A DNA stretch of 64,000 nt from Propionivibrio dicarboxylicus (GTDB taxonomy: Bacteria; Pseudomonadota; Gammaproteobacteria; Burkholderiales; Rhodocyclaceae), in contig CAMDMZ010000001.1 of the NCBI GenBank assembly GCA_945902805.1, positions 62,001 to 126,000 of the forward strand, in the 5' to 3' direction. A model generated the notes under the pieces. The model was not told the origin of the DNA, searched no databases, and worked only from the letters and a program-made list of their open reading frames with translations. Positions within the stretch are counted from its first letter, which is position 1, and every line of letters starts with the position of its first letter. Shown piece by piece: positions 46,687 through 56,491 of the stretch. Both the position numbers and the translations under genes were made by a program.

Positions 46687-47094
46687 TTAGGCCGGATTGC
46701 CTTTGAGCATCCAGGCTCTTGGATTGTGTTCAAAGCCAAGTCGCGGGTAGTACTCATTGGCGGAGGGAGCGGCCAACAGGACGATCATGCATTCCCGCGC
46801 CAAGTGCCGTTTGGTTTCCTCGACCAGACGCTTGCCGATTCCCTGTCGTTGATAGTCAATCGCGACGGCAAGGTCGGCCAGGTAGGCGACATAACTGAAG
46901 TCGGTCAATGCACGCGAAATGCCAACCAAGCGGTCACCGTGCCAAGCGGTGATGATCAGGTCAGCATGTTTCAGCATGTCCGCGAAAATATCGGGGCGAT
47001 CAACGGGCCGCCGCTCGCCGAGGGTGGATCGTCGGTAAAGACTAATCACCTGCTCGACGGTAATCGCGGCGTCATCGCGATAGTGAATGTCCAT
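46687..47094 (-). CDS. GNAT-family acetyltransferase
   Basis: 135 residues, a single GNAT domain with the acetyl-CoA loop VAIDYQRQGIGKRLVEET and the terminal YYPRLGFEHN. Substrate unknown. Same strand as, and between, pgi and the mutarotase gene, but no sequence link to glycogen metabolism. Confidence 0.85.
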   Translation of the reverse strand: MDIHYRDDAAITVEQVISLYRRSTLGERRPVDRPDIFADMLKHADLIITAWHGDRLVGISRALTDFSYVAYLADLAVAIDYQRQGIGKRLVEETKRHLARECMIVLLAAPSANEYYPRLGFEHNPRAWMLKGNPA

Positions 47095-47113
47095 ACGCTA
47101 TCCATACCCACGC

Positions 47114-47139
47114 AAAAAGTCGGCGCTGGCGAGACGGCG
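47114..47139 (+). repeat. Interspersed repeat, short form (copy 11)
   Basis: AAAAAGTCGGCGCTGG followed by CGAGACGGCG; ends one base before the pgi stop codon. Confidence 0.85.
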
Positions 47140-47140
47140 C

Positions 47141-48745
47141 CTATTCCTTGCGACAGGCGGCGATCAAGCCCGCAGTCGAGCTATCGAGGCCCGTGGTGGC
47201 GCTCTTGCCTTCGATGATGGGCAGCAGACGACTGGCGAGCTGCTTGCCGTATTCGACGCCCCACTGATCAAAGGAGTTGAGGTTCCACAAAGCACCCAGA
47301 GTGAACACCTTGTGCTCATAAAGCGCAATCAACTGACCCAGGGTATAGGGATCGAGGTGCGGCAGCAAAAGCGTGGTGGACGGCTGGTTGCCGGGAAACA
47401 CTTTGTACGGCGCCAACTCGGCGGTGGTCTCAGCCTGCGCTTCGGCCAGGGTTTTGCCGCGCATCAGCGCTTCGCTTTGCGCAAAACAATGGGCGAGCAA
47501 CTTTTCGTGATGACCGGGTAAGGTGAAATCGGGTTCAATCACGCCGATAAATTCGCAAGGGATCAGGCGCCCGCCCTGATGGATCAACTGGTAGAAGGCG
47601 TGCTGGCCATTGGTCCCCGCTTCGCCCCAAACGACGGGGGCGGTGGCGCACGTCACGGCAAGGCCGTCGCGGCCGACACGTTTGCCGTTGGATTCCATTT
47701 CCAGTTGCTGCAAGTAGCGCGGCAACAGTTCCAGCGATTGGCTGTAGGGCAACAAGGCGCGTGTTTCGGCACCGAGGAAATCGGCGTTCCACAGTTCGAG
47801 CAAAGCCAATGTGGCAGGCAGGTTTTGTTCCACCGGGGCTTTGAAGAAGTGCGCATCCATGGCGCGGCCGCCGGCCAGAAAACGCTTGAAGTTATCAAAG
47901 CCGATGGCGAGCGCGAGCGGCAGGCCAATGGCCGACCAAAGCGAGAAGCGGCCACCGACCCAATCCCAGAACTCAAAGGCATTGGCCGGATCGATGCCGA
48001 ACTTGGCCACGGCGTCAAGATTGGTCGACACGGCGACGAAATGTCGCGCTACCGCCGCCTCGCCCAGCGCAGCGACCAGCCAGGCACGCGCCGAGGCCGC
48101 GTTCTGCATTGTCTCCTGTGTCGTGAAGGTCTTGCTGGCAATGACAAACAAGGTTTCGGCCGGATTGCACTCCGCCAGCGTGGTGGCCAGATGTGCGCCA
48201 TCGAGATTGGAAACGAAGAGCACCCTGAGCCCCGGCACCTGATGCGCGGCGAGCGCTTGCGCCGCCATCTTGGGGCCAAGATCGGAGCCGCCGATGCCGA
48301 TATTGACGATGCGCCGAATCGGCTCGCCAGTGGCACCGCGCCAGCGTTGCTGATGAATCTCGTCACAGAACCACTGCATCTTTTCCAGCACGCCACGCAC
48401 GTCGGGCATGACATCGACACCGCCGACCTTGATCGGATCGAAACCGGCATGGCGCAAGGCAATGTGCAGCACGGCGCGGCCTTCGGTCTGGTTGATGGTG
48501 TCGCCAGCGCGCATGCGCTCGATTTGCGTCGGCACATCGGCCGCCGCCCACAGAGCATGAAGGCCCGCCATGATCTCGGTAGTGACGCGTTGCTTGGAGT
48601 AGTCGAGCAGCAGGCCGTCATGGCGTACAGAAAAGCGGTCGAAGCGGCCGGCGTCGGCGGCAAATTGCTCGCGTAGAGTGGTCGGTGCTGCAGCCTGTGC
48701 CAGTTGCCGTAACGCGGCCCAGGTCGGATGTGAAGTCAAGTTCAT
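47141..48745 (-). CDS. pgi: Glucose-6-phosphate isomerase
   Basis: 534 residues. Interconverts glucose-6-phosphate and fructose-6-phosphate. Signatures: NIGIGGSDLGPKMAAQAL, GGRFSLWSAIGLPLAL, WGEAGTNGQHAFYQLIHQG (catalytic Glu/His). Its ATG overlaps the stop of glgP (ATGA), so the two are coupled: glucose-1-phosphate from GlgP feeds this step after phosphoglucomutase, which is not in the window. Confidence 0.96.
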   Translation of the reverse strand: MNLTSHPTWAALRQLAQAAAPTTLREQFAADAGRFDRFSVRHDGLLLDYSKQRVTTEIMAGLHALWAAADVPTQIERMRAGDTINQTEGRAVLHIALRHAGFDPIKVGGVDVMPDVRGVLEKMQWFCDEIHQQRWRGATGEPIRRIVNIGIGGSDLGPKMAAQALAAHQVPGLRVLFVSNLDGAHLATTLAECNPAETLFVIASKTFTTQETMQNAASARAWLVAALGEAAVARHFVAVSTNLDAVAKFGIDPANAFEFWDWVGGRFSLWSAIGLPLALAIGFDNFKRFLAGGRAMDAHFFKAPVEQNLPATLALLELWNADFLGAETRALLPYSQSLELLPRYLQQLEMESNGKRVGRDGLAVTCATAPVVWGEAGTNGQHAFYQLIHQGGRLIPCEFIGVIEPDFTLPGHHEKLLAHCFAQSEALMRGKTLAEAQAETTAELAPYKVFPGNQPSTTLLLPHLDPYTLGQLIALYEHKVFTLGALWNLNSFDQWGVEYGKQLASRLLPIIEGKSATTGLDSSTAGLIAACRKE

Positions 48746-51297
48746 AGCCAGATTGTCATTCCCATTTCAAACGGATGAGTCAGCAAGGGATGCGTCGGAA
48801 AAGCACGCACCCGGTATTCCATCTTGCCGCATTGTTCGGGGGTAAGTTCCCGCGCATACAGATATTCACCGGTTTCCAGCGCCCGCTCAGGCTGCAAGGC
48901 ATAGCGCAGGGCTTTGGCGATAGAGGTTTCGCCGGGGCGGGTAAACACGAGTTCCACCATGAGATCGTCGGGCGAAAGGCCATCGACGAAAACTGCGATT
49001 TCGAAGCGCAGGGATTGGCCGTAGGAAATCCGCGCGACCGTTTGATCAACACGCCGTAACCGGACCCGGGACCAGGCTTCGCGAATGCGACCCTTCCAGG
49101 CAGCCACATCGCGCGCACCACTGTAATCATTGGCAGAGAACTTACGCCACTGCCTGGAGGCTGGTGCATAGAGCTTTTCGACGTAGTCGGTGAGCATGCG
49201 CTCCATGTTGAAGTGCGGCAAGATGGTAGCGATCGAACGCTTGGCCATGGCCACCCAGTCCGGCGAATAGCCGAGCGAGCCGCTGCGGTAGTAGGTCGGA
49301 ATCACCTTGTCTTGCAGGATCTCGTACAAGGACTGGGATTCTTCCAGATCGCGTCGCTCGGGGCTCAGGCCTTCAGCGGCCGGTTTGATGGCCCAGCCGT
49401 TTTCGCCGTCGAACCCTTCGCCCCACCAACCATCAAGTACAGAAAGATTGATGGCACCGTTAATCGCCGCCTTCATGCCGGAGGTGCCCGAGGCTTCGAG
49501 CGGATAGACCGGATTGTTGAGCCAGACGTCGACGCCAGAGACCAGGCGCCGGGCAATATGCAAGTCGTAGCCTTCGAGCATCAGAATCTTGCCTTCGAAC
49601 TCTGGACGGCGGCTGAATTCGGAAACCTGGCGGATCAGTTCCTGACCCGGTTGGTCCGCCGGGTGAGCTTTGCCGGCAAAAATGAAGAGCACCGGATGTT
49701 CGGTGTCGGAGAGGATGGCGCGTAGCCAGTCCAGGTTGGAAAACAACAGGGTGGCGCGCTTGTAGGTGGCGAAGCGGCGCGCAAAACCGATGATGAGCGC
49801 GTTCGGATTGGCCGGATCAACATATCGCAGCACGCGGTCAAGGTGGGCCTCGGAACCGTGGTTGCGCAGATGCTGGGCACGCATGCGGCTGCGGATCAGA
49901 TGCAGCAATTGCGCTTTGAGCGATTGGCGGATGCTCCAGAAAATCTGGTCCGGAATCGTATTGACCCGTTCCCAACTTTGCTTGTCCATCTGGCGGTGCT
50001 GCCATCCCAACCCGAGATAGCGATCAAAGGTTTCGTACCAGTCGATGGCCAGGAAAGTGGGCACATGCACCGAGTTGGTGACGTAGTCCATCGGGTTTTC
50101 TTCGGCGCTAACCTGTGGCCACATGTCGCCGCAGATCTGCGCCGAAACGCCACCATGAATACGCGAGACGCCATTGTGGAAGCGCGAGCCGCGCAACGCC
50201 AGTGCCGTCATGTTGAACTCGTGGTTGCCGCCCGTACGCCCCAACCCGAGCACGGTATGGTGATCGACGCCGGTAGCGCGACAGAAGTCGCTGAAATAAG
50301 CCGCGACCATGTCCTCGCCGAAATAGTCATGGCCGGCGGGGACCGGCGTATGCGTGGTGAACACGGTATTGGCGGCGGCGGCCTCGATCGCGGAGGCGAA
50401 ATCGAGGTTCTGTTGCATCAGATTGCAGATCCGCTCCAGAATCAGGAAGGCGGCATGGCCTTCGTTGATGTGCCAGACGGTCGGCCGGATGTCGAGCGCA
50501 CGCAAGGCACGCACGCCGCCCACACCGAGCAGGATTTCCTGTTCGATGCGCGTGCGCCGGTCACCGCCATAGAGTTGGTGAGTGATGTCGCGATCAGCCG
50601 ACGAATTTTCCGCCAGGTTGGTATCGAGCAGGTAGAGGTGCGTGTGACCGACGACGGCTTTCCAGACTTTGGCCCACACCGTGCGCCCGGGGAACTCGAC
50701 ACTGACGCGAACCTCGCTGCCATCCGCGTGACGCACCGGTTCGATGGGCATGTCGTCGAAGTCGTTATCACCGTAATGGGCGTGCTGATGGCCGTCGCGA
50801 TCGATAGTTTGGTGAAAGTAGCCCTGACGATAGAGCAAGCCAACGGCAATAAACGGTAAGCGCAGGTCGGATGCGCCCTTGCAGTGATCGCCAGCGAGAA
50901 TGCCGAGGCCGCCGGAATAGATCGGCAGACTCTCGTGAAAGCCGAATTCGGCACAAAAATAGGCGATCAGATCATCACTTTGGAGTGGCGACTTGTGCGG
51001 CCGTTCAGCGTCAGTGGCGGGCGTGATATAGGTATCGAAGGCCGAGAGCACGCGATTCATGGTGCCCAGGAAGACCGGATCAGAAGCAGCCTCATCGAGC
51101 AGACGCTGATCAGTACGCTTCAAAAAAGCCTTCGGACTTTGTTTGACCGCTCGCCACAAACCCGGATGTAGGCGACTGAACAGGGCGCGCGTCGGGCGAT
51201 CCCATGAATACCAGAGGTTGCCTGCCAGGTCGTTGAGGCGCTGAAGGCGCGCCGGAATCTCGGGATTGACTTCGAGTGGGTAGCGAGTGCCGGTCAT
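48742..51297 (-). CDS. glgP: Alpha-glucan (glycogen) phosphorylase, DUF3417 type
   Basis: 851 residues. N-terminal DUF3417 domain (LNDLAGNLWYSWDRPTRALF), then the GT35 phosphorylase core with HINEGHAAFLILERI, HTPVPAGHDYF and the PLP lysine near residue 609 in EASGTSGMKAAINGAINLS. Releases glucose-1-phosphate from glycogen. This is the variant common in archaea, thermophiles and some proteobacteria, rather than the E. coli MalP/GlgP type. Coupled to pgi. Confidence 0.95.
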   Translation of the reverse strand: MTGTRYPLEVNPEIPARLQRLNDLAGNLWYSWDRPTRALFSRLHPGLWRAVKQSPKAFLKRTDQRLLDEAASDPVFLGTMNRVLSAFDTYITPATDAERPHKSPLQSDDLIAYFCAEFGFHESLPIYSGGLGILAGDHCKGASDLRLPFIAVGLLYRQGYFHQTIDRDGHQHAHYGDNDFDDMPIEPVRHADGSEVRVSVEFPGRTVWAKVWKAVVGHTHLYLLDTNLAENSSADRDITHQLYGGDRRTRIEQEILLGVGGVRALRALDIRPTVWHINEGHAAFLILERICNLMQQNLDFASAIEAAAANTVFTTHTPVPAGHDYFGEDMVAAYFSDFCRATGVDHHTVLGLGRTGGNHEFNMTALALRGSRFHNGVSRIHGGVSAQICGDMWPQVSAEENPMDYVTNSVHVPTFLAIDWYETFDRYLGLGWQHRQMDKQSWERVNTIPDQIFWSIRQSLKAQLLHLIRSRMRAQHLRNHGSEAHLDRVLRYVDPANPNALIIGFARRFATYKRATLLFSNLDWLRAILSDTEHPVLFIFAGKAHPADQPGQELIRQVSEFSRRPEFEGKILMLEGYDLHIARRLVSGVDVWLNNPVYPLEASGTSGMKAAINGAINLSVLDGWWGEGFDGENGWAIKPAAEGLSPERRDLEESQSLYEILQDKVIPTYYRSGSLGYSPDWVAMAKRSIATILPHFNMERMLTDYVEKLYAPASRQWRKFSANDYSGARDVAAWKGRIREAWSRVRLRRVDQTVARISYGQSLRFEIAVFVDGLSPDDLMVELVFTRPGETSIAKALRYALQPERALETGEYLYARELTPEQCGKMEYRVRAFPTHPLLTHPFEMGMTIWL

Positions 51298-51362
51298 AGT
51301 GGGTCTCGTCCTTCAGTGCAATCAATCAAGGCAAGCGGCCGGCACAACCAACAGCACCGGGG

Positions 51363-53372
51363 TCAGGAAGCGGGAGAAGGTTCAACCGATAGCGCAATGC
51401 GGAACTCGCCAGGAACCGCCGGCCAACCCAAGGTCAGACAGGTGGCCTGCATGATCTTTTCGAAGCCGGCCTCCGACTGCGATACAGTCAGATGGGGACG
51501 ACCGGAAAAAGTCGGTGCTGGCGAGACGGCGAGAACCACGGCACCGCGTAGTTCGCTATCTTCAAGCCGTATGGCAGACAGTCCGGTAAGCCGCAATTCC
51601 TGGCCAAACCCGCACGGGACCTCACCGTCTTGTAGCAGATAGCGTCCGCCGAAGCCATCGCAGCTGGGCATGGCGAGGTTGATTTCGGTTTGGAAATGGG
51701 CCGGCAGATGCTTGCCGGAAAGACGGAAGGTCACAAACAATATGGAATCAACGACCTCATAGCGCTTCTCCAGGCGCCAGCCCTTGCCTTGGGCGATATA
51801 GACGCCAGGCGCACCATCAGCATGATAGTTCTCGACCGGGGCAGAGTTGCCATTGGCCGCAACCATCCGCTCAAGGAACAGGCCGCGCGGGCGGGTATCC
51901 GGATCGGCGTCACCGGGCAGTATCTCGTGCCGGAAGGCGATACGATCATGCGCCGAGGTGATGCCCTCAGCCTCGGCAGACGGCGTCTGCTGAAGCCCCA
52001 GTTTGTCGTGGTAAGACTCCGGGTAACGCTGCAAGGTGTCGCCGAAGTTGTGCATCAGGCTCAGGCTGGAAAGTTCAACCAAACCCGCATGGCAATCCTC
52101 GCGCACGTAGGCTTTCAGTGTCGAACTTCGCAGCACGCGTTCCAACGAGCCGTCGCTGTCGATGTCGTGGTGCTCTGTCACTGCACTGTCTGGCGCCACC
52201 GCATCAAGATCGGCTTCAAGCGCCAGCAGATTGGCCCAGATCGCGCGGCGCAGGTGCGGCAGATACAGCCCGCCGAAGAGTCCATGCCAGTAAGCGTCGT
52301 TGGCCTGGGCGCGATGGAGGGATTCCTGCATGGCCGGGGTGCGCTTTTTTGCCGGCAAATCATTCAATCGCGCCGACGCCTGCAGCATGCGCTTGTGCAT
52401 CCAGTTGGCTTCCGGATAACACGACATGAAATTGCGCCAGATGCCGCCGCGGATGAAGGGCTTGTTCGCCTCAAAACGCCCGGCCGCCTTTTCTTGTTCA
52501 ACCAGGTTGTGATATTCGGTCGCACGCGGCCCCGGCAATGTCCATTCATTCATTTCAATGTAGGACGTAGTCGGCAGATAGACGATGCCGCGCGTGTGTT
52601 CGCGGGCGTGATAGGCGGCGTAGGTTTCAGTGCGGATCAACGGCGACGCGAGCACGCCTTCGATGAACTGCGTCAGCCAGCCTTTCTCGTAGACCCACTC
52701 GTAGGTCTCGGGCCAAATGCCGAATTTTTCGATGTCGTCGAAATAAACCGAGGCGCGGTGTCCCTTGCGCGACAAATCCTCAAGCCAGGCCACGGTTTCA
52801 TGGGCCGGCGAAAACGGCAAACGGTAACGCGCTTGTTCGGCGATCGGGAATAGATCGAGGCAACGACCGTCTTCTTCCGTGGTGTGGAAACTGTCGAGTT
52901 GGCGTTGCGCAATGCCGGCACACAGAAAGTGGTAATCGTCGACGGCGACATAGCGGATTCCGGTATCCAGTAGCGACGACACGACCGCCGATTCCCAGAC
53001 GCGCTCGGTCAACCAGGCACCTTGCGGACGGACACCGAAATGACGCTCGATCTTGTCCGACAGCGTCGCGATTTGCGTTACGCGATCGCGATGCGGGATG
53101 GCGGCGAGCACCGGTTCACAGTCACCGGAACCAAACCACTCGACCTGGCCACGGTCTGTCATGGTCTTGAGCAAGGCCATGTCTTCGGGGAAGCGTTCAA
53201 GCAGAACGTCAAGCAGCCAACCGGAAAAATGGACGCTAAACCGGAACTCCGGATAGCGCGCCATCACACGTAAAAACATGCCGTAGCTCTTGATATGGGC
53301 GTCGTCGATCACAGCGGGGAAATTGCCCACGGGTTGGTGGGCATGGACGCCGAGCAGCAGGGAAATAGTCAT
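51363..53372 (-). CDS. GH57 4-alpha-glucanotransferase/amylase
   Basis: 669 residues. Catalytic (beta/alpha)7 domain at the N-terminus with HAHQPVGN, the nucleophile Glu123 in AWLTERVWES and the acid/base Asp near 212-213 in YFDDIEKFG, positions matching the well-studied Thermococcus 4-alpha-glucanotransferase. A helical (DUF1925-type) and a beta-rich C-terminal (DUF1926-type) domain follow. Likely shortens or transfers alpha-1,4-glucan chains. Near the C-terminus VSPAPTFSGRP is encoded by an interspersed repeat copy. A second GH57 gene ends 9 bp upstream. Confidence 0.9.
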   Translation of the reverse strand: MTISLLLGVHAHQPVGNFPAVIDDAHIKSYGMFLRVMARYPEFRFSVHFSGWLLDVLLERFPEDMALLKTMTDRGQVEWFGSGDCEPVLAAIPHRDRVTQIATLSDKIERHFGVRPQGAWLTERVWESAVVSSLLDTGIRYVAVDDYHFLCAGIAQRQLDSFHTTEEDGRCLDLFPIAEQARYRLPFSPAHETVAWLEDLSRKGHRASVYFDDIEKFGIWPETYEWVYEKGWLTQFIEGVLASPLIRTETYAAYHAREHTRGIVYLPTTSYIEMNEWTLPGPRATEYHNLVEQEKAAGRFEANKPFIRGGIWRNFMSCYPEANWMHKRMLQASARLNDLPAKKRTPAMQESLHRAQANDAYWHGLFGGLYLPHLRRAIWANLLALEADLDAVAPDSAVTEHHDIDSDGSLERVLRSSTLKAYVREDCHAGLVELSSLSLMHNFGDTLQRYPESYHDKLGLQQTPSAEAEGITSAHDRIAFRHEILPGDADPDTRPRGLFLERMVAANGNSAPVENYHADGAPGVYIAQGKGWRLEKRYEVVDSILFVTFRLSGKHLPAHFQTEINLAMPSCDGFGGRYLLQDGEVPCGFGQELRLTGLSAIRLEDSELRGAVVLAVSPAPTFSGRPHLTVSQSEAGFEKIMQATCLTLGWPAVPGEFRIALSVEPSPAS
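51506..51531 (+). repeat. Interspersed repeat, short form, in frame inside the GH57 gene (copy 12)
   Basis: AAAAAGTCGGTGCTGG followed by CGAGACGGCG, identical to the majority form; antisense to the gene, encoding SPAPTF in the C-terminal beta domain. Confidence 0.8.
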
Positions 53373-53381
53373 TGAGAGCTC

Positions 53382-55124
53382 TTAAGGTGAAACATGGGAT
53401 TCATCATGGGATTCGGTCGCCCGCCGCATTGATCCGCTGGTCGCCGCCGATGACTGGTTACCGGCCGAGATCGGAATGTCGAGTTGTACCGGCGGTTCGA
53501 GTAGCAGCAGGCGATACAGCCGCGACAGGTTGTGGCGGAAGAGCAGATCAAAACTTTCCACGGCCTGCGCCGGGTTGTAATCGCCAAACCACCAGAACCA
53601 GTCCGAACTTTCGCAGATGGCCAACTGCCGTGTCGCCAGCGCCGACATTTCAGCATTCAACCGGCCGCTGGCGAATACCATGTCATAACTCTGTTTGGCG
53701 GCACACAGCAGATCCCAGGCACGATTCTTTTGCGAGTCGCCAATCCAGGTTGAAAGACTGCCATACACCCAGCTACCTGCCGTGAGGTGCGGCAACTGCT
53801 TCGGGACGCGCAGACTACGCAGCACATCGGCATAGGTGGTGGTATTGATGTAAGGATGCTCGGAGAGCAGCGCGTAGAGATCGTCGAAGAAATAGTAACC
53901 GTTGTAGGGGTAGTACTCCCACGCGTTTTCGCCGTCGAGAATAATCCCGACACAGGGCGTTTCGCCTTCCGGGGCGGAGGTGCGAATCGCCTCAAGCTCG
54001 CCCACCAGATGGCTGGCGGCATCGCGGCCGTGCCATTTGCCATAGTCAAAGCCAATCAGGTCCGACAAGCGTTCATCGCGGAAGAAGAGAGTGAGACCCG
54101 GGGCGCCTGTGAGTTGCCAGGGGTGATAGGGGGCGCGATGCGGATCAATATCGCTCCCGGCCAGGCTATTGCTTAACACGCCTTGTCCACTGGCGATCCA
54201 TTGCACGCCAGCGCTGGCAAGTTGGCGGGCAAAGGCGCCGGAAATGGCGCCTTCAGCCGGCCACATTCCGGTCGGCGCTTTGTCGAAACGTGCCGTATGA
54301 CTGACTACCGCCGCCGCAATGTGGGCTTGTACCCGGCTCTGCCCACCGGGGTAAGCGGCGGCGCTAGGTAAGGGGGCATCCGGCTGGCTCTCGCGCGCCA
54401 CCTTGAAATCAAGCAACAGTGGCGACAGCGGGTGCGTTTCAGGTGTCGTGGACAGTTCAATCTGGCCGCGTGCGGCCAAGGCGCGAAAGCGCGGAATGAC
54501 GCTGCTGATCAGCTTGCCATAGGCGGCGGCCAATTGCGCACGATCTTGCGCATTGAAGCCTTCGCCCTTGCTCATCAGGGCGGGGATCAAGGGATTACTG
54601 CGACGCTCGGCCTCGCCCGTCCAGACCAGGTGATACCAGGTCAGCAAGTCGGAAAAATAGTCGCCCGACAGATAGGCCAGCGCCGCACCGCCATCCACAT
54701 TGAGCGTGAGGAAGAGATCATGCAGACGCTTGTAGTGCGGAAACGGCGCCAGCATCGAGGAGTGATTGCTGCGGAAACAGGCCTCCAACAGAAACTGACG
54801 ATCAGCCGCGTCGATCGAATCGAGATCCGGCGTGGTCAGCAGACGCAGCAACGGATCGCGAAACTCTCCACTGGCGAACTGCTCGACGTAGTCTTCGATT
54901 TGATCGAGCAGCACCGGGACATAATTGACGACACAGCGAATCGTCGGATGCCGCTCCAGGTGCGCAGCCATATCGGCGTAGTCCTTGACCGCATGCAAAT
55001 AAACCCAGGGCAGCACGAAGCGCGCCTCATCCGCAACCCCGGTACCGTGATCACGGTAGTCCGGCTGATGCATGTGCCAGAGGAAGACAAGATCGAGTTT
55101 TCCACTCATGGCGCTGGCCGTCAT
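53382..55124 (-). CDS. GH57 family glycoside hydrolase
   Basis: 580 residues from [21 protein letters not shown]; a second ATG five codons on is possible. GH57 motifs: WHMHQPDYRD, the nucleophile Glu in GMWPAEGAIS and the acid/base Asp in GIILDGENAWEYYPY. Different subfamily from the neighbouring GH57 protein. Cytoplasmic, acting on alpha-glucan; precise reaction (amylase, amylopullulanase-like or branching) is not clear. Its ATG overlaps the glgC stop. Confidence 0.9.
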   Translation of the reverse strand: MTASAMSGKLDLVFLWHMHQPDYRDHGTGVADEARFVLPWVYLHAVKDYADMAAHLERHPTIRCVVNYVPVLLDQIEDYVEQFASGEFRDPLLRLLTTPDLDSIDAADRQFLLEACFRSNHSSMLAPFPHYKRLHDLFLTLNVDGGAALAYLSGDYFSDLLTWYHLVWTGEAERRSNPLIPALMSKGEGFNAQDRAQLAAAYGKLISSVIPRFRALAARGQIELSTTPETHPLSPLLLDFKVARESQPDAPLPSAAAYPGGQSRVQAHIAAAVVSHTARFDKAPTGMWPAEGAISGAFARQLASAGVQWIASGQGVLSNSLAGSDIDPHRAPYHPWQLTGAPGLTLFFRDERLSDLIGFDYGKWHGRDAASHLVGELEAIRTSAPEGETPCVGIILDGENAWEYYPYNGYYFFDDLYALLSEHPYINTTTYADVLRSLRVPKQLPHLTAGSWVYGSLSTWIGDSQKNRAWDLLCAAKQSYDMVFASGRLNAEMSALATRQLAICESSDWFWWFGDYNPAQAVESFDLLFRHNLSRLYRLLLLEPPVQLDIPISAGNQSSAATSGSMRRATESHDESHVSP

Positions 55125-56443
55125 CGGATGCTGTTGACCTTTTGGCCCAGCATATCCGGTGTCACCAGGGTGATGCCGCCGGCGCTGACATGGAAGCGCT
55201 TTTCGTCATCCGCCCGGTTGTAGCCGATGTACATGCCGTCGGGAATTCGACAATGTTTATCGACCACGACGCGGCGCAAGTGAGCACCGCGCCCGATTTC
55301 AACATCGGGCAGGATCACCGAATCCTCGATACTGGCATAGCTGTGTACGATGACTCGCGAGAACAACAGGGAACTACGGACCAACGCGCCGCTGATGATG
55401 TCGCCACCAGAGACCAGCGAATCCATCGCCGCACCGCGACGGTCGTCATCGTTAAAGATGAACTTGGCCGGCGGTAGTTGTTCCTGATTGGTCCATATTG
55501 GCCAGTCCTCATCGTAGAGATTGAGTTCCGGCGTAACCTTGGTCAGTTCCATGTTGGCTGCCCAATACGCATCGATGGTGCCCACGTCACGCCAATAAAC
55601 GATCTTGGTTTCGTCCATGCCAACGCACGACTGACTGAAGCTGTGGGCGAAGACACGATACTTCGAGACGCAATACGGAATCACGTTCTTGCCGAAATCG
55701 TGTTCCGAATCCGGATCGTCGTGATCGCGAATCAATTGCTCGTAGAGGAACGCGGCGTTGAAGATATACACGCCCATGCTGGCCAAGGCGCGATCCGGAC
55801 GACCAGGGATGGACGGTGGATCCTTGGGCTTTTCGACAAAGCGTTCAATGCGGTGATCGGCGTCGACGCCCATGACGCCAAATTCACTGGCTTCCGCCAA
55901 AGGCACGTCGATACAGGCGACGGTCAGGTCGGCGTGATTCTTCGCGTGTTCGGCCAGCATGCGGCCGTAGTCCATCTTGTAGATATGATCGCCAGACAAC
56001 ACCAGGATGTACTTGACCCGGCTACGACGCAAAATGGCGAGATTCTGGAACACGGCGTCGGCAGTACCCTGATACCAGTCTTCGCTAACCTGCTGTTGCG
56101 CCGGCAGAATATCGATGTATTCATCGAAACGACCATCGAGGAAGCTCCAGCCCCGCTGCAAGTGCTCGATCAGGCTTTGCGCCTTGTACTGCGTCGCGAC
56201 GCCAATTTTACGGATCCCCGAATTGACGCAATTTGACAAGGTGAAATCGATAATCCGGAACTTGCCACCGAAGGGTACGGCCGGTTTGCTGCGGCTATTC
56301 GTCAATTGCATCAATCGACTACCGCGCCCTCCGGCCAGAACCAAGGCGTAAGTGCTGCGTGTCAGGTGGCTGACAAAACGGGTTTCCCCCCCCGCTGTGC
56401 CGTCGTTGGTGCTAGTGTTAGTGCTAGTCTGCGTTGTCTGCAT
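55121..56443 (-). CDS. glgC: Glucose-1-phosphate adenylyltransferase
   Basis: 440 residues from [15 protein letters not shown], with AGAGGAAA before the ATG. Makes ADP-glucose, the committed step of glycogen synthesis, and is normally controlled by sugar phosphates and AMP. Signatures: [33 protein letters not shown], and a left-handed beta-helix C-terminus ([19 protein letters not shown]). The N-terminal Ser/Thr/Asn stretch is coded by a short imperfect tandem repeat. Divergent from glgB with only 48 bp between. Confidence 0.96.
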   Translation of the reverse strand: MQTTQTSTNTSTNDGTAGGETRFVSHLTRSTYALVLAGGRGSRLMQLTNSRSKPAVPFGGKFRIIDFTLSNCVNSGIRKIGVATQYKAQSLIEHLQRGWSFLDGRFDEYIDILPAQQQVSEDWYQGTADAVFQNLAILRRSRVKYILVLSGDHIYKMDYGRMLAEHAKNHADLTVACIDVPLAEASEFGVMGVDADHRIERFVEKPKDPPSIPGRPDRALASMGVYIFNAAFLYEQLIRDHDDPDSEHDFGKNVIPYCVSKYRVFAHSFSQSCVGMDETKIVYWRDVGTIDAYWAANMELTKVTPELNLYDEDWPIWTNQEQLPPAKFIFNDDDRRGAAMDSLVSGGDIISGALVRSSLLFSRVIVHSYASIEDSVILPDVEIGRGAHLRRVVVDKHCRIPDGMYIGYNRADDEKRFHVSAGGITLVTPDMLGQKVNSIR

Positions 56444-56491
56444 TTGATTTCCTCTCACGACTACAATGGTCTGTAACTAAGTTTAATCCCG

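Noticed and set aside
48675-48700. Possible repeat copy near the 5' end of pgi (GTCGGTGCTG)
   Set aside because: Only about ten bases match and neither the A-run nor the GACGGCG end is present.
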